The notes beneath the pieces are model-generated. The model ran no database searches, was not told the DNA's origin, and was given only the letters and a program-made list of their open reading frames with translations. From an uncultured Collinsella sp. (GTDB lineage: Bacteria; Actinomycetota; Coriobacteriia; Coriobacteriales; Coriobacteriaceae), in NCBI GenBank assembly GCA_900555745.1, contig USMH01000055.1, positions 1 to 6,689 of the forward strand: 6,689 bases of DNA, in the 5' to 3' direction. Below, one piece after another: positions 1 through 6,022 of this stretch; the stretch's first letter is position 1, and the number at the start of each line of letters is the position of its first letter. The position numbers and the translations under genes were made by a program.

Positions 1-452
1 AGGATGAGAAGGGCTCCAACTTTACCAAGGCGTGCTTCCCTGCCATGAAGGCCGCCGTTCCCGGCTTTGTGGGCAACTGCGAGGGTACCGACCTGACCTC
101 GGGCAACTTTGACGTCGTCGTTGCCGATGGCATGTCGGGCAACATCGCGCTTAAGGCGACCGAGGGCGCCGCCAAGTTTTTGCTGCAAGAGCTCAAGGGT
201 GCCTTTATGGCTTCGCTCGGCACCAAGATTGCCGCGCTGCTCATCAAAAAGCAGATGCGCGAGATCAAGGCAAAGCTCTCGGGCGATGCTAAGGGCGGCG
301 CCATTCTGCTGGGCCTGCGTGGCGTGGTCCTGATCGGCCACGGTGCCACCTCGGTCGAGGCCGTCAAAAACGGTACGCTCGCCGCGGCGGAGGCCGTGCG
401 CGCCGGGCTGGTCGAGAACGTCGCCAACTCTATGGACGGCATCGTTTTGTAG
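1..452 (+). CDS. plsX: Phosphate acyltransferase PlsX, C-terminal part (5' truncated by window edge)
   Basis: PlsX is a peripheral membrane enzyme that converts acyl-ACP and inorganic phosphate to acyl-phosphate, which PlsY uses to acylate glycerol-3-phosphate. The reading frame is already open at base 3 (D-E-K-G-S-N-F-T-K) and ends at TAG 450-452, giving about 149 residues of a protein usually 330-350 long. The family's C-terminal blocks are clear: an N-terminal DEKGS stretch, FVGNCEGTDL, then DVVVADGMSGNIALKATEG, and later GGAILLGLRG followed by the HGATS segment and an Ala-rich final helix. The Met at 45-47 is internal, not the start. It lies upstream of acpP on the same strand, fitting because acyl-ACP is its substrate, but it is separated from acpP by a 124-nt gap with a probable terminator or attenuator. 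The family call is secure; the N-terminal half is not visible. Confidence 0.93.
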   Translation, partial: DEKGSNFTKACFPAMKAAVPGFVGNCEGTDLTSGNFDVVVADGMSGNIALKATEGAAKFLLQELKGAFMASLGTKIAALLIKKQMREIKAKLSGDAKGGAILLGLRGVVLIGHGATSVEAVKNGTLAAAEAVRAGLVENVANSMDGIVL

Positions 453-478
453 GAGCGAGTTAGAGCGCTGTTATGTGC

Positions 479-505
479 TTCGCGGCGCACGTCGTGGGGT
501 AGAAT
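479..505 (+). promoter_or_regulatory. Possible promoter for the acpP operon (weak)
   Basis: TAGAAT at 500-505 matches the sigma-70-type -10 consensus at four of six positions, including first T, second A and last T. No good -35 is present: TTCGCG at 479-484 matches three of six positions at a short 15-nt spacing. If used, transcription would begin near 512, giving a leader of about 65 nt that contains the 519-540 palindrome. It lies in the only sizeable gap of the window, which is why I list it, but the evidence is one hexamer only. Confidence 0.3.
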
Positions 506-518
506 CAGAACCGTGTCT

Positions 519-547
519 TGGTACCGCCCGGGCGGTACCATTCTTTT
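519..547 (+). terminator. Perfect 22-bp palindrome plus T-tract: intrinsic terminator or attenuator
   Basis: The left arm TGGTACCGCCC (519-529) is followed directly by its exact reverse complement (530-540). As RNA it folds into a 9-bp stem with a CCGG loop. The next seven bases are TTCTTTT (541-547), six of seven being T, immediately after the stem, as in a Rho-independent terminator on the + strand. The opposite flank has no matching T-run, so it is not bidirectional. It most simply ends plsX transcription. If acpP is transcribed from the -10-like element upstream, it would instead act as a leader attenuator. Perfect dyad symmetry also allows a repressor operator. Confidence 0.5.
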
Positions 548-563
548 GGTATTCATGCACTAT

Positions 564-571
564 GAGAGGAA
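564..571 (+). promoter_or_regulatory. Ribosome binding site of acpP (decides the start)
   Basis: GAGAGGAA lies 5 nt before ATG 577. An in-frame ATG at 562-564 would place this purine run inside the gene and has no Shine-Dalgarno of its own, so 577 is preferred. Confidence 0.7.
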
Positions 572-576
572 GCGCT

Positions 577-819
577 ATGGACCGCTCCGAAATCTTCGAT
601 AAGATCGCCGAAGTCGCCGCTGACGTTCTGGGCGTCGATGTCGCTGACATTAGCGACGAGACCACCTTTGACGATCTCGATGCCGATTCGCTCGAGCGTC
701 TGCAGCTGGTGACGGCCATCGAGGACGAGTTCGACCTCGAGATCGATGACGAGACCCTGCTGTCGCTCAACTCTGTCGCCGACGCTGTCGACGCTATTGA
801 AAATGCCAAGGAGGCCTAA
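577..819 (+). CDS. acpP: Acyl carrier protein
   Basis: This 80-residue cytosolic protein carries growing acyl chains on a 4'-phosphopantetheine arm during type II fatty acid synthesis and delivers them to acyltransferases such as PlsX. The modified serine is Ser38 (codon 688-690) in the motif DADSLERLQLV. The four-helix ACP pattern is visible: helix I 2-18, loop with D/E-rich residues, helix II from Ser38, then AIEDEFDLEI and a C-terminal helix around 67-78. It is strongly acidic, 26 Asp/Glu against 4 Lys/Arg, as expected. Odd points are DLDADSL instead of the usual DLGADSL, and Gln43 in the slot normally held by a conserved Glu of helix II. The start at 577 is set by the preceding GAGAGGAA; the frame is open further upstream but that part overlaps plsX and is not ACP-like. 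The stop is 3 nt before rnc. No other fab gene is visible. Housekeeping ACP is much more likely than a polyketide or D-alanyl carrier because of context. Confidence 0.93.
   Translation: MDRSEIFDKIAEVAADVLGVDVADISDETTFDDLDADSLERLQLVTAIEDEFDLEIDDETLLSLNSVADAVDAIENAKEA
808..814 (+). promoter_or_regulatory. Shine-Dalgarno of rnc inside the acpP 3' end
   Basis: AAGGAGG, a complete match to the anti-SD core, encodes the last residues of ACP and sits 8 nt before TTG 823. It supports the non-ATG start of rnc and couples its translation to acpP. Confidence 0.85.
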
Positions 820-822
820 GTC

Positions 823-1548
823 TTGGCTTTATCTCAACGACTCGCGCGTGCCCAGGAAATCCTGGGCCACGAGTTCAATAATAAGGTGCTGCTGCGCGCG
901 GCGCTCACGCACCCCTCTGCCGTTGAAGGTCAGCCCGTCTCGGCGAGCTATGAGCGCCTTGAGTTTTTGGGCGATTCCATTTTGGGTGCCGTGGTTGCCC
1001 GTTCGCTCTTCGAGTCCTATCCGGAGTTTGACGAGGGCAAGCTTACGCGCCTGAAGGTGTCGCTCGTCTCGGGTGCCACGCTGTCCGAGGTGTCTCATGA
1101 GCTGGGCATCGACGACATCATCATCTTTGGTGCCTCTGAGACCGGCACGGGCGCGCGCGGCCTGCATTCGGCGCTCGAGAACGTCTACGAGTCGCTCGTG
1201 GGTGCCCTGTACCTGGATGCCGGCTGGGACGTTGCGGCGGAGTTCATCCACCGCACGCTTAAGCCGCACCTGGCTTCCGAGCGTGCCGAGCATCCTGCGA
1301 ACCCCAAGTCGTTTTTGCAGGAGTGCGTGCAGGCCGACGGCCACGAGCCTCCGGCGTACAAGCTCGTTGGCTCTGAGGGGCCGGCGCACGCACCGACCTT
1401 TACCGCCGTGGTGCTCATCGACGGTATCCGCCAGGGCCGCGGCACCGGTTCCTCCAAGAAGGAGGCCGAGGGAGCCGCTGCGCTTGAGGCACTCGACCGC
1501 ATGGGCTACACCACCAACGGCGTGATTCTCAACAAGAAGCCTGTCTAA
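823..1548 (+). CDS. rnc: Ribonuclease III
   Basis: RNase III is a dimeric, Mg-dependent endonuclease that cuts double-stranded RNA, including rRNA precursors and structured mRNA leaders. The 241-residue product has the usual length. The catalytic domain covers roughly residues 5-150, with the signature ERLEFLGDS at 44-52 (metal ligands Glu47 and Asp51) and the second motif ENVYESLVGALYLD at 119-132 (Glu123). A double-stranded RNA-binding domain follows at about 160-228, beginning NPKSFLQE and ending with SSKKEAEGAAA. The start is TTG, chosen because AAGGAGG lies 8 nt upstream, there is no Met codon before residue 227, and the N-terminus aligns with the family. Asn120 occupies the place of a catalytic Asp of E. 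coli RNase III; other bacterial lineages tolerate Asn there, so activity is still expected. It lies 3 nt after acpP and 10 nt before smc, a common linkage. Confidence 0.95.
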   Translation: MALSQRLARAQEILGHEFNNKVLLRAALTHPSAVEGQPVSASYERLEFLGDSILGAVVARSLFESYPEFDEGKLTRLKVSLVSGATLSEVSHELGIDDIIIFGASETGTGARGLHSALENVYESLVGALYLDAGWDVAAEFIHRTLKPHLASERAEHPANPKSFLQECVQADGHEPPAYKLVGSEGPAHAPTFTAVVLIDGIRQGRGTGSSKKEAEGAAALEALDRMGYTTNGVILNKKPV

Positions 1549-1550
1549 GC

Positions 1551-1555
1551 GAGGA
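1551..1555 (+). promoter_or_regulatory. Ribosome binding site of smc (GTG start)
   Basis: GAGGA lies 3 nt before GTG 1559, a tight spacing. The downstream N-terminus MYLKSLTLKGFKSF is the canonical SMC beginning, which supports GTG. The next Met is residue 20, inside the ATPase head. Confidence 0.6.
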
Positions 1556-1558
1556 ACC

Positions 1559-4500
1559 GTGTATCTCAAGTCCCTCACGCTCAAAGGGTTCAAGTCGTTT
1601 GCCGACCGCGCCCATATGACGTTTGAGCCGGGCCTGACCGTCATCGTCGGTCCCAACGGCTCGGGAAAATCGAACATCTCCGACTCGATTCTATGGGTTC
1701 TGGGCGAGCAGAGCGCCAAGCAGCTGCGCGGCCAGGCCATGGAAGACGTCATCTTCTCGGGCTCGTCGGCGCGCAAGCCGGTAGGCGTGGCTGAGGTCAC
1801 GCTGGTGCTCGACAATTCGGACCATATGCTGCCTGTCGACTTTGACGAGGTGGCCATCACCCGCCGCATGTATCGCTCGGGCGAGAGTGAGTACCTGATC
1901 AACTCGAGCCCGTGCCGCCTGATGGACATCCAGGACATCCTGCACGATTCGGGACTGGGCAAGGATACGCATTCCATCATCAGCCAGGGCAAGCTCGATG
2001 CTATTTTGCAGAGCCGCCCCGAGGAGCGCCGCGCCCTCATTGAGGAGGCCGCCGGCATCTCCAAGCATAAGCGCCGCAAGGAGCGTGCGCTCAAGAAGAT
2101 CAATTCGATGGACGAGCACCTTACCCGTGCCCGCGATATCAACAAGGAGATCGCCCGTCAGTTGCGACCGCTGGAGCGTCAGGTCGATCGCGCGCGCAAG
2201 TACAAAGAGCTGTCCTCGCGCGCGAACGAGCTTACGCAGATGCTGGCCGTCGACGAGCTTCGTTCGCTGCAGTCGCAGTGGAACGACCTGGAGAGCCGCT
2301 CTAAGGAGGGCGCCGCCGAGCTGGAGCTCGCGCAATACCGCCTGGGCGAGAAGGAGCGCGAGCTCGAGAAGCTCCAAGTTATGCTCGAGGAAAAGGGCCT
2401 GTTTGTGGGCGATCTGGGCGAGCAGCGCCGTCATATGCAAGACGTTGTCGGCCGCATTAACTCCGACATGCGCCTGCTCGAGGAAAAGGGCCACAACATG
2501 GTGTCGCGCCTGTCCGACATGCGTGGCCAGATCTCGAGCTCCGAGCATCAGCGCCGTCGCGTGGTCGAGGAGCTCGAGGACGCACGTGCTCAGCTCGAGG
2601 AAGTGACTGGCGCGCATATGCAGGCCCAGGAGGACGTTGACGCCGCTGGTCCTGCCGCCGCCGAGCTCCACGAGCGTCGCGTTGCGCTCGACAATCAGAT
2701 TTCGCAGCTCACGCGCGAACAGCGCGATGTGCAGCGCGTTGCCGATAATGCTGCGCTCGAGCTCGCCAAGGTGAAGGACTCGCTGAGCAACGCCGAGGTC
2801 GAGGACAACATGTATGCCTCGCGCCTGGAGCAGATCGATGAACAGCTCGAGGAGGTCACGGCATCGCTTGATAGCCGCCGCGACCGTGCTGAGGAGCTTG
2901 AGAGCGCCCTTGAGGCGGCCCGTCAGGCCCAAAGCGATGCACGCGAGGCTACCGAGGTCGCCCGTGCAGCCCTTAAGGACCTGCGTGCCCGCGAGGGCGA
3001 GGCGCGCAACAAGCTGTCTGAGGTGCGCTCAGAGCTCGCGAGCCAAAAGAAGCTCGATGCCCGCATGGCCGACAGCTCGCCGCTCGTGAGCCGTCTGGTG
3101 GGCGCGCTGGGCGACGATGTCTCGGGTCGTCTGGGCGATGTGCTCGAGGCACCTCGTGAGCTTGAGGGCCTGGTTGAGCAGCTGCTCGCCGGCGATATCG
3201 ATGCCCTGTTGTTCGATAACGCTGCCGCACTTGAGCGCGCCGGTCGCGCTGCGCTGGACCAGAAGAAGGCCTCGGGCGAGGCGCTGCTGGTGGCGCGCAG
3301 CGTGAGCGGCTCTGCGGCTGCCGAGGGTGCCGCCGGTACCCGTCTTGTTGATCGTCTGTCCGTGCGTGCGGGCTACGGTCCGGTCGTCGAGGCATTGCTC
3401 GGCGGCTATTACGTGGTCGATGACTTGGCTGCCGCGCTGTCCGCGCCGGTCGTTGATGGCGTGACCTATGTGACTCTCGATGGCGCACGCGTTGCCTGCG
3501 GCGGCTTGGTTCGCGTGGGGCTTGATGCCGGCGAGGCTTCGGGCGCCCTGGAGCGCAAGCGTCGTATCCGCGAGCTGGAAGGCCTGGAGCCCGATCTTGC
3601 TGCCGTGTTTGAGCATGTTTCGGATCAGGTCGTCGAGGCCAATGCTGCCGTTGAGGAGGCCCGTGCCGCCGAGGGCGATGCTGCCGGCGAGATTGCCCGC
3701 CTTGAGGGCGAGCGTCGCTCCCTGCTGTCCGAGATCGGCCGCCTGGAGCAGAGTGCCAACAATGCCGAGGTCGAGCGGGTACGGATTTCTAAGCGCCGCG
3801 AGCAGGCTGCCGAGGCCGTTCGTGCCGCCCGTCCGCGCGTGGACGACCTCACTCGTTCGCGTGACGAGGCCCGTGCGCAGGCGAGCGACCTGGGCCTGCA
3901 GATTGCCGAGGCCAACGACGAGCTCGATCGCGTGCGTCGCGACGATTCCGAGGCCGCCGGCAAGCTCGCCGACGCTAAGGTGCGCCTGGCTCAGACGAGT
4001 GAGCGCCTGCGTTCTCTGAAGGGCCGCGTGCCCGACCTGGAGCATCGCCTGGAGGGCATCGACCGCCGTATCCGCGGAACACGCCAGGCCTCGCGCTCGC
4101 TTGAGCTGCTGCGCCTTCGCGTCGATCCCATGCACGAGCGCTATTCTGCCCTGTTGGAGCGCGCCTCGGACTGGGCTGCGCGCCTGCGCGATCAGGCAAC
4201 GCTTGAGGAGGCGGACTCGGCTTCGCTTAAGAAGACCATCGAGGACGCCAAGACCGAGGTCGCCCGCGCCAAAGAGAGGGTCGATGCTGCCGCCACGACG
4301 CAAAATGAGTTCAAGGTGGCGCGCGGCAAGCTCGAGGTGCAGGTAGAGGCTGCCATTAAGGCCATCACCGCCGACGGCACCACGGTGCTCGAGGAGGCGC
4401 TCATGCTGCCGGCGCCCACCGATCGCGACGCCGCCGAGCGCGAGCTTAACCAACTCGTGCGCCAGATCAACAACCTGGGTCCTGTGAACCAAGTCGCCAT

Positions 4501-5095
4501 GGAGGAGTACGAGCAGCTCAAGCGCCGCGCCGATTACATCGAGGAGCAGCTGGCCGATCTGGAGAGCGCGCGCAAGGCGCTCACCAAGATTACCGTGGCG
4601 ATTGACCGCAAGATGCGCAAGGCGTTCCTGGTGACGTTTGAGAAGGTCGACGCGAACTTCCGCGAGATCTTCGCCATGCTCTTCCCGGGTGGTCAGGCTC
4701 ACCTTGAGATGACCGATCCCGAGCATCCTGCCGAGACGGGCATTGAGGTCGTGGCGCAGCCGCGCGGCAAGCGTATCACCAAGATGATGCTCATGTCCGG
4801 TGGCGAGAAGAGCCTGACGGCGCTCGCTCTGCTCTTTGCCGTATACCGTACGCGCACGGTGCCGTTCTATGTGCTGGACGAGGTCGAGGCCGCGCTCGAC
4901 GACGCCAACCTGTCCAAGCTCATCGGCGCCCTCGATGTGCTGCGTTCCGATACGCAGCTCTTGGTAATCTCGCATCAGCGCCGTACTATGGAGGATGCTG
5001 ACGTTCTCTACGGCGTCTCGATGCAAGCCGACGGCGTCAGTCGCGTCGTCTCGCAAAAACTCGATCGCGAAACCGGAAAGGTCGTGAATGCATAA
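1559..5095 (+). CDS. smc: Chromosome segregation ATPase SMC
   Basis: SMC forms a ring-shaped dimer that, with ScpA and ScpB, loads on DNA and extrudes loops to compact and separate sister chromosomes. The 1178-residue product is full length for bacterial SMC. The N-terminal head has Walker A GPNGSGKS at 31-38, an Arg at 57 in the R-loop, and the Q-loop Gln143 in SIISQGK, followed by EEAAGISKHKRRK. Long Glu/Arg/Ala-rich coiled coils span about 165-505 and 666-1010, with the hinge at about 508-665. The C-terminal head has the ABC signature LMSGGEKSL (Ser1080), Walker B FYVLDE (Asp1107, Glu1108), D-loop ALDDAN and switch His1139 in ISHQRRTME. Full catalytic sets indicate an active ATPase. The hinge is less typical: its Gly motif reads CGGLVRVG rather than PGGSxTGG. 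GTG start. The stop overlaps the ftsY ATG by one base (TAATG), implying coupled translation. ScpA, ScpB and ParB are not in the window. Confidence 0.97.
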   Translation: MYLKSLTLKGFKSFADRAHMTFEPGLTVIVGPNGSGKSNISDSILWVLGEQSAKQLRGQAMEDVIFSGSSARKPVGVAEVTLVLDNSDHMLPVDFDEVAITRRMYRSGESEYLINSSPCRLMDIQDILHDSGLGKDTHSIISQGKLDAILQSRPEERRALIEEAAGISKHKRRKERALKKINSMDEHLTRARDINKEIARQLRPLERQVDRARKYKELSSRANELTQMLAVDELRSLQSQWNDLESRSKEGAAELELAQYRLGEKERELEKLQVMLEEKGLFVGDLGEQRRHMQDVVGRINSDMRLLEEKGHNMVSRLSDMRGQISSSEHQRRRVVEELEDARAQLEEVTGAHMQAQEDVDAAGPAAAELHERRVALDNQISQLTREQRDVQRVADNAALELAKVKDSLSNAEVEDNMYASRLEQIDEQLEEVTASLDSRRDRAEELESALEAARQAQSDAREATEVARAALKDLRAREGEARNKLSEVRSELASQKKLDARMADSSPLVSRLVGALGDDVSGRLGDVLEAPRELEGLVEQLLAGDIDALLFDNAAALERAGRAALDQKKASGEALLVARSVSGSAAAEGAAGTRLVDRLSVRAGYGPVVEALLGGYYVVDDLAAALSAPVVDGVTYVTLDGARVACGGLVRVGLDAGEASGALERKRRIRELEGLEPDLAAVFEHVSDQVVEANAAVEEARAAEGDAAGEIARLEGERRSLLSEIGRLEQSANNAEVERVRISKRREQAAEAVRAARPRVDDLTRSRDEARAQASDLGLQIAEANDELDRVRRDDSEAAGKLADAKVRLAQTSERLRSLKGRVPDLEHRLEGIDRRIRGTRQASRSLELLRLRVDPMHERYSALLERASDWAARLRDQATLEEADSASLKKTIEDAKTEVARAKERVDAAATTQNEFKVARGKLEVQVEAAIKAITADGTTVLEEALMLPAPTDRDAAERELNQLVRQINNLGPVNQVAMEEYEQLKRRADYIEEQLADLESARKALTKITVAIDRKMRKAFLVTFEKVDANFREIFAMLFPGGQAHLEMTDPEHPAETGIEVVAQPRGKRITKMMLMSGGEKSLTALALLFAVYRTRTVPFYVLDEVEAALDDANLSKLIGALDVLRSDTQLLVISHQRRTMEDADVLYGVSMQADGVSRVVSQKLDRETGKVVNA

Positions 5096-6012
5096 TGGGA
5101 TTCTTTGACGCTCTCTCGCGCGGACTTGAGCGCAGTCGCGAGGCCCTTAACGAGGTCTTCTACTTTGGCGGTGAGGTCGACGAGGATTTTTGGGAGGACC
5201 TTGAGGACACCCTCGTCATGGGTGACATGGGTGCCGAGGTCGCCATTCAGGTCTCCGATGACCTACGCGACGCCGCTGCCAAGAAGAACCTCAAGACCGC
5301 CCCGCAGCTTCGCCGCGCCCTGGCCGAGCAGCTCGAGGGCCATTTTGTGCCTGTTGAGCGCGACCCGTTTTCCGATACGCCGAGCTGCGTGCTGTTTGTC
5401 GGCATCAACGGTGCCGGCAAGACCACCACGGTCGGCAAGATTGCGAGCGCCATGGCCGCCCGCGGCAAGAACGTGGTGATCGGATCGGCCGACACCTTCC
5501 GTGCCGCCGCCATCGAGCAGCTCGATGTGTGGGGCCAGCGCGCCGGCGTACCGGTTATCAAGCGTGACCGCGGCTCCGATCCGGCTAGCGTATGCTATGA
5601 CGTGCTCGACGAGGCCGATAAGCGCGGCAGCGACCTGGTGCTCATCGATACCGCCGGCCGTCTGCACACGAGCCCCGAGCTCATGCGCGAGCTCGCCAAG
5701 GTGGTCAATGTGACCCGTAAGCGCGCCGCCAATATGGCCGCCGGTCCCATGCCGGTCTCGGTCGTGCTTGTGATCGATGCCGCCACTGGTCAGAACGGTC
5801 TGAACCAGGCGCTCGAGTTTAACGAGGCGCTGGGCCTGGACGGTATTATCATGACTAAGCTCGACGGCACGGCTAAGGGCGGTATCGCCATGGCCGTGGC
5901 CGAGAAGCTCAAGCTCCCGATCCTGCGCATCGGCGTGGGCGAGCAGGTCGATGACCTGCAGGAGTTTAACGCCAAAGATTTCTGCCGCGCCCTGGTGGGC
6001 GAGTCCAACTAA
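5095..6012 (+). CDS. ftsY: Signal recognition particle receptor FtsY (NG-domain form)
   Basis: FtsY is the membrane-associated GTPase that docks the SRP-ribosome complex at the SecYEG translocon; it pairs with Ffh and each stimulates the other's GTP hydrolysis. The 305-residue protein is close to a bare NG domain. The N domain is a four-helix bundle in about residues 1-90, with DEDFWEDLEDTL as the family's conserved helix. The G domain has P-loop GINGAGKT (103-110), DTFRAAAIEQL (133-143), DTAGR (185-189), TKLDG (254-258) and a GVGEQVDDLQ closing motif. The long acidic A domain of E. coli FtsY is missing. The N-terminal MGFFDALSRGLERSR could form an amphipathic lipid-binding helix, as described for short FtsY proteins. 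Its ATG shares a base with the smc stop. A GGAAAGG run at 5075-5081 is 13 nt away, too far to be a good SD, so reinitiation after smc is likely. Ffh follows after 10 nt. Confidence 0.96.
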   Translation: MGFFDALSRGLERSREALNEVFYFGGEVDEDFWEDLEDTLVMGDMGAEVAIQVSDDLRDAAAKKNLKTAPQLRRALAEQLEGHFVPVERDPFSDTPSCVLFVGINGAGKTTTVGKIASAMAARGKNVVIGSADTFRAAAIEQLDVWGQRAGVPVIKRDRGSDPASVCYDVLDEADKRGSDLVLIDTAGRLHTSPELMRELAKVVNVTRKRAANMAAGPMPVSVVLVIDAATGQNGLNQALEFNEALGLDGIIMTKLDGTAKGGIAMAVAEKLKLPILRIGVGEQVDDLQEFNAKDFCRALVGESN

Positions 6013-6016
6013 GGAG
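6011..6016 (+). promoter_or_regulatory. Ribosome binding site of ffh (GTG start)
   Basis: AAGGAG overlaps the last two bases of the ftsY stop codon and lies 6 nt before GTG 6023. This ideal spacing fixes the non-ATG start of ffh. Confidence 0.8.
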
Positions 6017-6022
6017 TGACTA

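Noticed and set aside
475..490. GTGC...GCAC inverted repeat
   Set aside because: Only 4 bp of stem around an 8-nt loop, expected by chance in GC-rich DNA.
562..564. Alternative acpP start ATG 15 nt upstream
   Set aside because: It would add MRGSA and put the good purine run inside the gene; no SD precedes it.
561..566. TATGAG as a -10 element for acpP
   Set aside because: It would start transcription within a few bases of the acpP ATG, leaving no room for the ribosome site, and there is no -35 at a suitable distance.
343..576. N-terminal extension of the acpP frame back into plsX
   Set aside because: The frame is open but the extension is Arg/Pro-rich, overlaps plsX, crosses the palindrome and has no ACP similarity; ACP is complete from 577.
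829..2932. 438- and 413-codon minus-strand open frames across rnc and the start of smc
   Set aside because: These are the same codon-bias artefact: both overlap clear + strand genes and show no family motif or plausible ribosome site.
3029..5056. 675-codon open frame on the minus strand, antisense to smc
   Set aside because: It lies wholly within smc, which is unmistakable. Its product is a low-information Leu/Ala/Arg/His-rich sequence with no recognisable motif. Long antisense frames arise in GC-rich genes with strong third-base bias.
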